A stretch of DNA of 46,130 bases, taken from Pseudobacillus lumedeiriae (GTDB lineage: Bacteria; Bacillota; Bacilli; Bacillales; Domibacillaceae). The notes beneath the pieces were generated by a model that was not told where the DNA came from, ran no database searches, and saw only the letters and a program-made list of their open reading frames with translations. Of this stretch, positions 39,307 to 46,130 are shown in pieces. Every line of letters starts with the position of its first letter. The stretch's first letter is position 1. The stretch is taken from NCBI RefSeq assembly GCF_044891285.1, contig NZ_JAUIYO010000020.1, positions 1 through 46,130 on the forward strand, given 5' to 3'. The position numbers and the translations under genes are program-made.

Positions 39307-40653
39307 TTATTTTATCCCCATTTCCGCTTCTACAACAACAGAAATCCGCTCAACAAAAGCTATACACTGTTCCTCTGTCTGTGCTTCAACCATGACACGC
39401 ACGAGCGGTTCAGTTCCAGATGGACGGACAAGCACCCGGCCATTCCCGTTCATTTCTGCTTCTACTTCAGAAATGACTGCTTTTACTTTTTCATTTTCTG
39501 TTACTTTATACTTGTCAGTTACTCGAACGTTTTTAAGGATTTGCGGATACTTTTTCATTTCCGCCGCAAGCTCCGATAAAGGCTTTTTCGTCATTTTCAT
39601 AATGTTGACGAGCTGCAAGCCAGTTAATAGTCCATCACCGGTTGTATTGTAGTCTAAAAAGACAATATGGCCTGATTGTTCTCCACCAAGATTGTAATGA
39701 TTCTTTTTCATCTCTTCAACAACATAACGGTCACCAACTGCGGTTTGTACACTCTGAATGCCAAGTGCATCTAGTCCTTTATAGAAACCGAGATTACTCA
39801 TAACAGTGGAAACAACAACTGATTGATTTAATCTGCCTTGTTCCTGCATATACTTAGCACAAATAAACATAATTTGATCGCCGTCTACAATGTTTCCTTT
39901 TTCATCAACAGCAATTAAGCGATCACCGTCACCATCAAAAGACAGCCCCACATCGGCCTTTTTCTCTAGCAAGAAAGCAGCCAATGCTTCCGGATGAGTA
40001 GACCCTACGCCATCATTAATATTTAGACCGTTCGGCGACGTTCCCATCGTTGAAATATCTGCTTCTAAGTCCGCATACAGGTGAGGGGCCAGTGAAGAAG
40101 TGGCTCCATGCGCACAGTCAAGCGCAATATGAATGCCTGAGAAATCTTCATCCACCGATTGTTTTAAGTATTGGATGTACTTTTGGCCTCCCTCAAAATA
40201 ATCGCTGACCTGCCCAAGTTCCGCCCCAATCGGACGCGGCAAGTTATCTATTTCTTGATCAAGAAGCCCTTCAATTTCTTCTTCCTGTTCATCAGACAAT
40301 TTGAAGCCATCAGGACCGAAAAATTTAATTCCATTGTCTCCTACAGGGTTATGTGAAGCAGATATCATCACACCTGTCTGAGCATCCATTACCTTCGTTA
40401 AATACGCCACGCCTGGCGTGGAAATAACACCTAAACGCATCACTTCCGCACCGATGGATAAAAGACCAGCAACGAGAGCTCCTTCAAGCATGTGACCAGA
40501 AATACGTGTATCACGGCCTACAACGACTTTCGGGCGCTCTGCATTTTTCGTTAACACATATCCTCCAAATCTGCCTAATTTAAAGGCAAGCTCTGGGGTT
40601 AATTCAGTATTTGCCACGCCTCTTACTCCATCAGTTCCAAAGTACTTTCCCAT
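39307..40653 (-). CDS. glmM: Phosphoglucosamine mutase
   Basis: Converts glucosamine-6-phosphate to glucosamine-1-phosphate for UDP-GlcNAc synthesis. The catalytic phosphoserine is Ser100 in ISASHNP; the metal loop is DGDGDR; the sugar loop is GGEQSGHI; and the phosphate site is RPSGTEP. 448 residues, normal. ATG 40653 follows AAGGAGAG. Third gene of the cdaA-cdaR-glmM operon, where GlmM is known in related bacteria to bind and inhibit CdaA. The GlmS gene lies just downstream but has its own promoter and ribozyme. Confidence 0.97.
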   Translation of the reverse strand: MGKYFGTDGVRGVANTELTPELAFKLGRFGGYVLTKNAERPKVVVGRDTRISGHMLEGALVAGLLSIGAEVMRLGVISTPGVAYLTKVMDAQTGVMISASHNPVGDNGIKFFGPDGFKLSDEQEEEIEGLLDQEIDNLPRPIGAELGQVSDYFEGGQKYIQYLKQSVDEDFSGIHIALDCAHGATSSLAPHLYADLEADISTMGTSPNGLNINDGVGSTHPEALAAFLLEKKADVGLSFDGDGDRLIAVDEKGNIVDGDQIMFICAKYMQEQGRLNQSVVVSTVMSNLGFYKGLDALGIQSVQTAVGDRYVVEEMKKNHYNLGGEQSGHIVFLDYNTTGDGLLTGLQLVNIMKMTKKPLSELAAEMKKYPQILKNVRVTDKYKVTENEKVKAVISEVEAEMNGNGRVLVRPSGTEPLVRVMVEAQTEEQCIAFVERISVVVEAEMGIK

Positions 40654-40695
40654 GTATCGATTCTCTCCTTTGTTTTACCTTCTGTTCAAACAGCT

Positions 40696-41679
40696 TTATT
40701 CGCCGCTTTCTTTTTCTGGTTCACTTTCCGGACTTCCTTCGACTGTCACTTTCACTTTCACCATTTGCGGGGAAACAAAATTTAAGCCTTCTCCAACTTC
40801 AATCGGCACAGTAAGTGTCGTGTCTTTTTTTATATCATGCACTTCAACCGGTACGACCAATTGTTCCATTTGTTTTAAAACGGACTCTTTTCCGTAAATC
40901 GTTATTTCGTCTATTTCAGGCTTAACGGACATGACTGTGACTCCTTTAGGCGGCGTACCCTTAGGGAACACTTTAAGTGCTATCTTTTTGCTTGGATTCT
41001 TCACAGAAATAGACACTTGAACAGTTTCCGGCTCTACTTTAACATCAAGTTTATTAAATTCCCTGTCCAGCACTTGTACTTTCGCTGTACCTGTTGTTTC
41101 TTTGTCTACCTTTTCCTTCACATCAAGGGTTGCCTTGACGTAAACAATTCTATTGAGTGCAGCTTTTGATCCAGTTACTTTCACCCGTTTCGGATCCACT
41201 GAAACAGCCTCTTCCTGGTATCCTTCTGCCAGCATATTATCATTAAACTCAGGACTGACGACAAAGTAATCAGAAACTTTCTCTTCAATCATCACATTTA
41301 CTGTTTCTGGATGTACAATCACTTCCAGCTTATCAGAAAACTGTTTATGTTGAATCGGTACACGATGCTCCCCAATACTCACATTTGTTAGATCAACAAA
41401 CAGTTCGAAATCCCTGAGCCGCTTCGTTGATTCAACAATGCTTTTTGGCCCCTTCACTTCTACTTTCACCTTATCGGGCATACCAGACACAAATAAATTC
41501 TCTGTATCATAGTATGCCTGAACTGGAATATCGGTAATTACTTCACTATTCTCCTGGGAAGAGTTGTCCGCCTTTTGGATTAACTTAAAATCATCAAAAT
41601 TTACGGATATATACAAAAGAACAGCTAGAAACAAAGCAACGATGCGTACAAACCAGGAACTTTCCACAAATTTATCCAT
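40696..41679 (-). CDS. cdaR: CdaA regulatory protein with YbbR domains
   Basis: A 327-residue protein with a single N-terminal membrane helix (WFVRIVALFLAVLLYISVN) followed by extracytoplasmic YbbR repeats (units such as VNVMIEEKVSDYFVVSPEF and VQVSISVKNPSKKIALKVF). It regulates the diadenylate cyclase CdaA through the membrane. It overlaps cdaA by 8 bases, so the two are coupled, and glmM follows after 42 bases. The C-terminus is acidic (ESEPEKESGE). B. subtilis CdaR (YbbR) is longer and may carry one more repeat. Confidence 0.92.
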   Translation of the reverse strand: MDKFVESSWFVRIVALFLAVLLYISVNFDDFKLIQKADNSSQENSEVITDIPVQAYYDTENLFVSGMPDKVKVEVKGPKSIVESTKRLRDFELFVDLTNVSIGEHRVPIQHKQFSDKLEVIVHPETVNVMIEEKVSDYFVVSPEFNDNMLAEGYQEEAVSVDPKRVKVTGSKAALNRIVYVKATLDVKEKVDKETTGTAKVQVLDREFNKLDVKVEPETVQVSISVKNPSKKIALKVFPKGTPPKGVTVMSVKPEIDEITIYGKESVLKQMEQLVVPVEVHDIKKDTTLTVPIEVGEGLNFVSPQMVKVKVTVEGSPESEPEKESGE

Positions 41680-42505
41680 TGCTTCTTCTCCCCCTCCAGA
41701 TCCACCGGTTTAGGGAATCACTTTCCGTTTTAAGTAATTCATGCGCTAAAAGTTGTTCAAACTCCTCAGAAGAAAGGTCACGGAACAAATCGCCATTTTT
41801 CGTAACAGACACGGCGCCAGTTTCTTCAGAGACGATAATTGTAATACTATCTGTCACTTCACTAATGCCTAGTGCAGCCCTATGCCTTGTCCCTAGTTCT
41901 TTAGAGATAAACGGGCTTTCTGATAACGGCAGATAACAGGCAGCTGCTGCTATTTGTTTTCTTTGAATAATAACTGCCCCATCATGAAGGGGAGTATTTG
42001 GAATGAAAATATTAATCAACAATTCCGATGTAATCGATGCATGCAAAGGAATTCCGGTTTCAATATACTCATTCATTCCCGTTTCCTTCTCCAATGAAAT
42101 CAGAGCGCCAATTCGCCTTTTAGCCATATAGCTAACTGACTTCGTAAGTGCTTCAATCAAGTCACGCTGCTCCTGATCTTCTTGCATTACATTTCTGGAA
42201 AAGAAGCCTCCCCGGCCAAGCTGCTCTAGTGCCCGCCGCACTTCCGGCTGGAAGATAATAATAACTGCCAGGAATCCCCATGTAAGTGCCTGTTCCATAA
42301 TCCAGCTTAACGTATCAAGTCCGAACAATCCGCTCAATCCTCGCACAACGATAATAACAAAAATACCTTTGACGAGCTGAACAGCTTTTGTTCCGCGTAT
42401 AATCATTAAAATTTTATAAAAAACAAACCAAACAAGCAATATATCAAGTGCATTGGAGAGGTAATCCAATACTGTAAAATGTTCGAAATAATTTGAAAAC
42501 GGCAT
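41672..42505 (-). CDS. cdaA: Diadenylate cyclase CdaA
   Basis: Makes c-di-AMP from two ATP; this nucleotide controls potassium and osmolyte uptake and is essential in many Firmicutes. Three N-terminal membrane helices precede the DisA-N catalytic domain. The catalytic DGA (175-177, LHDGAVI) and RHR (207-209, GTRHRAALG) motifs are intact. 277 residues, normal. First gene of cdaA-cdaR-glmM. The gap upstream carries a candidate promoter (42571-42598). Confidence 0.96.
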   Translation of the reverse strand: MPFSNYFEHFTVLDYLSNALDILLVWFVFYKILMIIRGTKAVQLVKGIFVIIVVRGLSGLFGLDTLSWIMEQALTWGFLAVIIIFQPEVRRALEQLGRGGFFSRNVMQEDQEQRDLIEALTKSVSYMAKRRIGALISLEKETGMNEYIETGIPLHASITSELLINIFIPNTPLHDGAVIIQRKQIAAAACYLPLSESPFISKELGTRHRAALGISEVTDSITIIVSEETGAVSVTKNGDLFRDLSSEEFEQLLAHELLKTESDSLNRWIWRGRRSNG

Positions 42506-42570
42506 ATTACATCCTCCAATAATGTAATGACTGTAGCCGTAGAGAGGCCTTGTTTTTAATTAACTAATCC

Positions 42571-42598
42571 ATTATAACATAGTCTGCAGAAAAGTCAG
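42571..42598 (-). promoter_or_regulatory. Candidate SigA promoter of cdaA-cdaR-glmM
   Basis: On the minus strand CTGACT (42593-42598), 16-base spacer, TATAAT (42571-42576). It would allow transcription independent of sigW-rsiW. Confidence 0.5.
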
Positions 42599-42650
42599 AG
42601 CCGAAACAATCGGCATCCGGCTATTCCGGCAAAAGAAACATTACTAGTTA

Positions 42651-43259
42651 CTAATCCAATGCTCCATGGATCATTTCTTTTAGCTTAAACCATATCCAGC
42701 CAAAAACCTCATCAATCTCTTCAATCTTACCCGTGACATTTCCAGCTGAAGCCATATATTTTTCACCATTAATAACAGTGACATTTCCTTGTACTTCTCC
42801 TTCAATGCGAATGTCACCATTCTCAACGACAAGATCGCCCTTTACTTTTTCTCCTGCTGGAACGATGACTGTGTCGTCTTCCACTTGTAAGTTATCGTAT
42901 TTTGTAAAAGCAAAGTTTTCTGTCTCCTGCTGCCATAATGATAAAAATCCGCCTATCGTTAACACAACAAATAAGGAAGCTGCTGCAAAAAGAGGATGTT
43001 TCCGTATCCAGCGCTGAATAATAATGGTTTTTTCTTCTTTGGGCAAAGCCTGCAAGACACACTTGGTAAATCCTTTAGGTGCCTGAAGATGGGAGGAGCT
43101 TTGCACAAGGGCAATAGCCTTCTTTAATTCTAAAAAGTGCTTCCGGCAATGATCACAAGTTTCTAAATGTGTATTTAATTGCCGCTTTCCATCGGAAACA
43201 AGTTCCCCATCTAAATAACTATGCATTAAGCGAACCATTTCTTTTTGACAAGAAACCAC
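42651..43259 (-). CDS. rsiW: Anti-sigma-W factor
   Basis: Membrane anti-sigma factor that holds SigW until envelope stress triggers its proteolysis. The N-terminus has the zinc-binding HLETCDHCRKHF motif; one membrane helix (HPLFAAASLFVVLTIGGFLSLW) follows near residue 100; the outside domain has VPAGEKVKGDLVVENGDIRIEGEVQGNVTVING in the style of B. subtilis RsiW. I chose a GTG start at 43259 (reading MVSCQKEMVRL) because it matches that family's N-terminus and follows GGGTGG. The 202-residue product is close to the usual 208. The open frame extends upstream and overlaps sigW. Confidence 0.92.
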   Translation of the reverse strand: MVSCQKEMVRLMHSYLDGELVSDGKRQLNTHLETCDHCRKHFLELKKAIALVQSSSHLQAPKGFTKCVLQALPKEEKTIIIQRWIRKHPLFAAASLFVVLTIGGFLSLWQQETENFAFTKYDNLQVEDDTVIVPAGEKVKGDLVVENGDIRIEGEVQGNVTVINGEKYMASAGNVTGKIEEIDEVFGWIWFKLKEMIHGALD

Positions 43260-43278
43260 GATTCCACCCATCCCTTCT

Positions 43279-43842
43279 TTACACATTCCGCAAATATTTC
43301 CGAAGTGCTTCGCGGCCTCTATGTACGCGGGTTTTCACCGTACCGAGGGGAAGTTCCAAAATTTCTGCAATTTCCTGCAGCTGCAGCTCTTCGATATATT
43401 TTAAGATGATGACTGATCTGTACTTTTCGGGTAGTTTAAAGATCGCTGCCTGAATGGTTTCCTGCAGCTCTAAATTTTCTATTGCTTCTTCAGGAAGTTT
43501 CTCCGGAGAAGCCACCTGCGAATACATATTTAAACCTTCTGTCCCAGTAATTTCAGCATCTAGATGATAATCAGGCTTTTTTTTACGAATACGATCAATA
43601 CAAAGGTTTGTTGCAATTCTGTAAAGCCATGTTGCAAATTTTTTCCCCGGATCATACGTATGGATATTGATAAACGCTTTAATGAATGCTTCCTGTGCCG
43701 CATCTTCCGCCTCATGACGATCCCACAACATCCTGAAACAGATTTGATAGACTTTATCTTTATAAAGCTCTACAATCTCACTAAAAGCATTCTGGTCTCC
43801 CTTTAACACTTGCTTAATTCTTCTTTGGACGATTAATTCCAT
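43279..43842 (-). CDS. sigW: ECF sigma factor SigW
   Basis: ECF sigma factor for envelope stress (antimicrobial peptides, alkaline shock). Region 2 has YKDKVYQICFRMLWDRHEAEDAAQEAFIKAF and FATWLYRIATNLCIDRIRKKKPDYHLDAE. Region 4 has LPLGTVKTRVHRGREALRK. Length of 187 equals B. subtilis SigW. Two ATG codons adjoin (43845 and 43842); AGGAGG favours 43842 (7 bases). rsiW follows directly. A perfect SigW promoter upstream shows autoregulation. Confidence 0.96.
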   Translation of the reverse strand: MELIVQRRIKQVLKGDQNAFSEIVELYKDKVYQICFRMLWDRHEAEDAAQEAFIKAFINIHTYDPGKKFATWLYRIATNLCIDRIRKKKPDYHLDAEITGTEGLNMYSQVASPEKLPEEAIENLELQETIQAAIFKLPEKYRSVIILKYIEELQLQEIAEILELPLGTVKTRVHRGREALRKYLRNV

Positions 43843-43876
43843 CATTTTACCTCCTGCCCCTGCAGGTATCTTTTAG

Positions 43877-43902
43877 TACGTTTATCAACTAAAAAGGTTT
43901 CA
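43877..43902 (-). promoter_or_regulatory. SigW autoregulatory promoter
   Basis: On the minus strand TGAAAC (43897-43902), 16-base spacer, CGTA (43877-43880): an exact match to the SigW consensus TGAAAC-N16-CGTA. It lies 35 bases upstream of sigW. Confidence 0.92.
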
Positions 43903-44002
43903 AAAGCACAATTATATCATAACAAATACGAGAAAAAAGTTTACATATTTTTGTAAAAGGGTATGATGACTATAACAAATAAATGGCAGGAGTTGAAAGA
44001 TC

Positions 44003-44155
44003 GTGATGGCTGCAATAGATATACTAGAAAAAATTGAAGATTGCCGAAACGACATGGTAATGCTGGCAATGCAAACATCATTTTCTGATCAAAAAGTAGT
44101 AGAGATGAGCGTGAAACTTGATCAATTATTAAATCAACTTGAACAATTAAAATAA
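44003..44155 (+). CDS. Spo0E-like aspartyl-phosphate phosphatase family protein
   Basis: A 50-residue protein (MAAIDILEKIEDCRNDMVML..., then SDQKVVEMSVKLDQLLNQLE). The spacing and the SVKLD element match the Spo0E family signature (S-x-E-L-D), a small helical hairpin that removes phosphate from Spo0A~P and delays sporulation. Here the E of SQELD is Lys, so activity is not certain. GTG 44003 has AGGAG 10 bases upstream; ATG 44006 is also possible. It is on the strand opposite to sigW and rocF, alone, with its own terminator. Confidence 0.72.
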   Translation: MMAAIDILEKIEDCRNDMVMLAMQTSFSDQKVVEMSVKLDQLLNQLEQLK

Positions 44156-44196
44156 CCGGAAGCTGGCCCGATGCCAGTACTTCCGGTTATTGTGTT
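44153..44196 (+). terminator. Terminator of the Spo0E-like gene
   Basis: AACCGGAAG-CTGGC pairs with GCCAG-TA-CTTCCGGTT, followed by ATTGTGTTTT. The stop codon overlaps the 5' arm. Confidence 0.8.
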
Positions 44197-44201
44197 TTAT
44201 A

Positions 44202-44311
44202 AGGCTATATTAATGATTCATGTTGTAACTTTGCTGCTTTGCTAATTGGAGCCGGAGATATGAGACTCCCGCTCCATCTGCGGAAATCAACAAGCACGTT
44301 TAACAAAGCCT
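44202..44311 (+). repeat. Dispersed intergenic repeat, copy 6 (abuts rocF stop)
   Basis: AGGCTATATTAATGATTCATG at the left, GCTAATTGGAGCCGG then GAGACTCCCGCTCC inside, CTGCGGAAATCAACAAG and CGTTTAACAAAGCCT at the right. The outer ends AGGCTATATTAA and TTTAACAAAGCCT are imperfect inverted repeats. The right end lies one base from the rocF stop codon. Confidence 0.8.
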
Positions 44312-44312
44312 G

Positions 44313-45218
44313 TTATAACAGTTTGCTTCCAAACAAAGACGCCATCAAAGCTACTGCGGCTGAAGCTGTCTTGTTTTTCTCATCAAGAATTGGATTAACT
44401 TCTACAAATTCAGCAGAAGTAATCATTCCACTTTCCGCTAACATTTCCATAGCTAAATGACTTTCTCTATAACTGATTCCGCCAATTACCGGCGTTCCTA
44501 CACCTGGTGCATCCCTTGGATCTAATCCATCCAAATCAAGAGAAAGATGAACACCATCTGTTTTCTCTTTTAAATATTCCATCGTTTCTTCGATAACCTT
44601 CGTCATCCCTAATCGGTCGATTTCATGCATCGTGTACACTTTGATGCCTTTTTCTTTAATAAGTGCCTTTTCTCCTTCGTCGAGATCACGAGCACCAATA
44701 ATCACAATGTTTTCTGGCTTTACTTTTGGCGAATCACCATAAATGCCTGTAAGCTCCTCATGTCCAAGGCCGATGCTAACGGCTAAAGGCATGCCATGAA
44801 TATTACCTGTAGGAGATGTTTCAGCAGTATTCAGGTCACCGTGTGCATCATACCAAATAACTCCAAGGTTCTTATAATGTTTAGTTACACCTGCAAGTGT
44901 TCCGATCGCAATGCTGTGATCGCCCCCAAGAACAAGCGGGAAGCTGCCAGATTGAATAACTTTATCTACTTTCTCTGCCAATTTGTAACTCGCCTCAGCA
45001 ACTGCTTTCAAATTCTTTAAGTTTGTATTCTCACTATGAACAGAATGTCTTCTGCTAATTTCAATATCACCGCAATCTTCCACTTCATATTGCAAAGCTT
45101 CAAGGCGGTCGCTTATACCCGCATACCGGATAGCGCTGGGTCCCATGTCTACCCCTCTGCGCAATTGACCTAAATCCATTGGTACTCCAATGATTGATAC
45201 TTTTTCTTGTTTAGTCAT
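44313..45218 (-). CDS. rocF: Arginase
   Basis: Manganese enzyme splitting arginine into ornithine and urea. Mn ligands are in GGDHS (His101), DAHGD (Asp124, His126, Asp128) and SLDLDGLDP (Asp228, Asp230). SIIGVPMDLGQLRRGVDMGPSAIR and NIHGMPL are also typical. 301 residues, normal. A CodY-like box lies upstream of a candidate promoter. rocD/rocE are not adjacent. Its place next to sigW-rsiW-cdaA is common among Bacillus relatives. Confidence 0.95.
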   Translation of the reverse strand: MTKQEKVSIIGVPMDLGQLRRGVDMGPSAIRYAGISDRLEALQYEVEDCGDIEISRRHSVHSENTNLKNLKAVAEASYKLAEKVDKVIQSGSFPLVLGGDHSIAIGTLAGVTKHYKNLGVIWYDAHGDLNTAETSPTGNIHGMPLAVSIGLGHEELTGIYGDSPKVKPENIVIIGARDLDEGEKALIKEKGIKVYTMHEIDRLGMTKVIEETMEYLKEKTDGVHLSLDLDGLDPRDAPGVGTPVIGGISYRESHLAMEMLAESGMITSAEFVEVNPILDEKNKTASAAVALMASLFGSKLL

Positions 45219-45247
45219 ATAAAGTCTCCTTTCGTGTTGCTCGTCCT

Positions 45248-45277
45248 ATTTTAACCGAAAAGAAGCACTTGACTCAA
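45248..45277 (-). promoter_or_regulatory. Candidate SigA promoter of rocF
   Basis: On the minus strand TTGAGT (45272-45277), 18-base spacer, TAAAAT (45248-45253). It lies 30 bases upstream of the start codon. Confidence 0.5.
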
Positions 45278-45283
45278 CTCGAC

Positions 45284-45298
45284 AATTTTCTGAATAAT
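45284..45298 (-). promoter_or_regulatory. CodY-like box upstream of rocF
   Basis: ATTATTCAGAAAATT on the minus strand matches 13 of 15 positions of AATTTTCWGAAAATT. It lies just upstream of the candidate -35, which would fit control by amino-acid availability. Confidence 0.45.
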
Positions 45299-45318
45299 TA
45301 TTCGCACGTTTATAAAGA

Positions 45319-45354
45319 AAAGAAGCTATTTCATTTAAATGAAATAGCTTCTTT
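45319..45354 (-). terminator. Terminator of the tRNA operon
   Basis: Perfect 36-bp palindrome (AAAGAAGCTATTTCATTT and its complement) followed on the minus strand by TCTTTATAAACG. It ends the rrn-tRNA transcript 6 bases past tRNA-Lys. Confidence 0.8.
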
Positions 45355-45360
45355 AAAGAG

Positions 45361-45433
45361 TGAGCCATGAAGGACTCGAACCTTCGACCCTCTGATTAAA
45401 AGTCAGATGCTCTACCAACTGAGCTAATGGCTC
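45361..45433 (-). tRNA. tRNA-Lys (anticodon TTT)
   Basis: Cloverleaf with acceptor GAGCCAT/ATGGCTC, anticodon loop CTTTTAA, T-arm GGTTCGAGTCC. The 3' CCA is not encoded. Last tRNA of the array. Confidence 0.97.
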
Positions 45434-45437
45434 GTTA

Positions 45438-45512
45438 TGGCTGGGCTAGCTGGATTCGAACCAGCGCGTGACGGAGTCAAAGTCCGTTGCCTTACCGCTT
45501 GGCTATAGCCCA
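45438..45512 (-). tRNA. tRNA-Gln (anticodon TTG)
   Basis: Starts TGGGCTATAGCCAAGCGG, anticodon loop CTTTGAC, T-loop GGTTCGAATCC; CCA is encoded. Confidence 0.97.
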
Positions 45513-45571
45513 ATCATTATGTAAAAAAACAAAAGGACATGTAAGGATGTCCAGGCTGTATTTATTAAAAC

Positions 45572-45656
45572 TGGTGGAGGGGGACGGATTCGAACCGCCG
45601 AACCCTGAGGGAGCGGATTTACAGTCCGCCGCGTTTAGCCACTTCGCTACCCCTCC
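45572..45656 (-). tRNA. tRNA-Tyr (anticodon GTA)
   Basis: 85 bases with a long variable arm, anticodon loop CTGTAAA, acceptor GGAGGGG/CCCCTCC; CCA is encoded. Confidence 0.97.
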
Positions 45657-45678
45657 GCACGTATAATAAATTTTAAAG

Positions 45679-45754
<76 letters not shown>

Positions 45755-45762
45755 AATACTGA

Positions 45763-45835
45763 TGGAGGATGACGGGCTCGAACCGCCGACCCTCTGCTTG
45801 TAAGGCAGATGCTCTCCCAGCTGAGCTAATCCTCC
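45763..45835 (-). tRNA. tRNA-Val (anticodon TAC)
   Basis: Acceptor GGAGGAT with ATCCTCC, anticodon loop CTTACAA; CCA is not encoded. Confidence 0.97.
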
Positions 45836-45840
45836 ATAAA

Positions 45841-45915
45841 TGGTGACCCCTACGGGATTCGAACCCGTGTTACCGCCGTGAAAGGGCGGTGTCTTAACCG
45901 CTTGACCAAGGGGCC
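45841..45915 (-). tRNA. tRNA-Glu (anticodon TTC)
   Basis: Acceptor GGCCCCT with AGGGGTC, anticodon loop CTTTCAC; CCA is encoded. Confidence 0.97.
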
Positions 45916-45930
45916 ATTTTGAAAATAGTA

Positions 45931-46003
45931 AGCTTCCAACCGGGCTCGAACCGGTGACCTCTTCCTTACCATGGAAGTGCTCTACCTGCTGAGCTATGGA
46001 AGC
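45931..46003 (-). tRNA. tRNA-Thr (anticodon GGT)
   Basis: Acceptor GCTTCCA with TGGAAGC, anticodon loop ATGGTAA. CCA is not encoded. A second threonine isoacceptor in the same array. Confidence 0.96.
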
Positions 46004-46004
46004 A

Positions 46005-46079
46005 TGGCTCCGCAGGCAAGATTCGAACTTGCGACCGATCGGTTAACAGCCGATTGCTCTACCACTGAGCTACTGCGGA
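46005..46079 (-). tRNA. tRNA-Asn (anticodon GTT)
   Basis: Acceptor TCCGCAG with CTGCGGA, anticodon loop CTGTTAA; CCA is encoded. First tRNA behind the 5S rRNA. Confidence 0.97.
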
Positions 46080-46101
46080 ATAATTTTATGCTTAATATTT
46101 C

Positions 46102-46130
46102 GCCTGGCAGCGTCCTACTCTCACAGGGGG
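46102..46130 (-). rRNA. rrf: 5S ribosomal RNA, 3' end only
   Basis: On the minus strand the window starts with CCCCCTGTGAGAGTAGGACG and runs to CTGCCAGGC, the conserved 3' end of bacterial 5S rRNA. The rest lies past the window edge. It shows that the tRNA array is the tail of an rRNA operon. Confidence 0.95.

Overview
The window comes from a spore-forming member of the Bacillaceae (low-GC Gram-positive). The reasons are the conserved block rocF / sigW-rsiW / cdaA-cdaR-glmM / glmS, a glmS ribozyme, an SspK-type small acid-soluble spore protein behind a SigG-like promoter, a Spo0E-like phosphatase, strong AGGAGG ribosome binding sites, many TTG/GTG starts, and an rrn-linked tRNA array on the minus strand. 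I see no phage, transposase, integrase or CRISPR array. It is a chromosomal segment with metabolic, transport and envelope functions.

Layout. 1-181: start of hutU, cut by the window edge. 504-3988: molybdate regulator divergent from modABC. 4101-4262: sspK. 4509-5828: brnQ. 6220-16720: a mixed envelope/iron region. It holds a GT-C-like membrane protein, a Fur-controlled FTR1 permease with its own ectodomain protein, a four-gene overlapping operon (SDR epimerase, flippase-like membrane protein, membrane phosphodiesterase, Dpm1-like glycosyltransferase), a Fur-controlled three-repeat lipoprotein, and UDP-glucose dehydrogenase. 16911-22496: glutaminase, AbgB-like amidohydrolase and MFS carrier in one operon, with an unusual three-domain regulator upstream. 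22929-24838: a YibE/F pair. 25087-28603: sigma-54 activator, a 32-bp palindrome, a -24/-12 promoter, and a GabP-like permease with a long leader. 28992-33817: amidohydrolase-MFS-amidohydrolase operon with a GntR/FCD regulator. 33954-36766: PaiA-like acetyltransferase, MarR regulator divergent from a GNAT/YczE-like pair, and PssA. 37014-43842: glmS, glmM, cdaR, cdaA, rsiW, sigW. 44003-45218: Spo0E-like protein and rocF. 45361-46130: eight tRNAs and the 3' end of a 5S rRNA.

How the genes work together. Glutamate/amide metabolism recurs: three M20 amidohydrolases, two MFS carriers, glutaminase, a GABA-type permease under sigma-54, and arginase. The envelope genes fit a lipid-linked sugar pathway: UDP-sugar made by Ugd and an epimerase, loaded on a carrier by the Dpm1-like enzyme, flipped, and transferred by a GT-C enzyme. 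This pathway is inferred from family membership and proximity. The cdaA-cdaR-glmM-glmS block links c-di-AMP to cell-wall amino-sugar synthesis and sits next to the SigW envelope-stress system.

The least explained material is: (i) a Fur-controlled lipoprotein with three repeats of an ectodomain that seems related to the FTR1-associated ectodomain 4 kb away; (ii) the regulator at 21195-22496; (iii) a family of six short intergenic repeats with inverted termini, two of which abut stop codons; and (iv) several large perfect palindromes in promoter regions.
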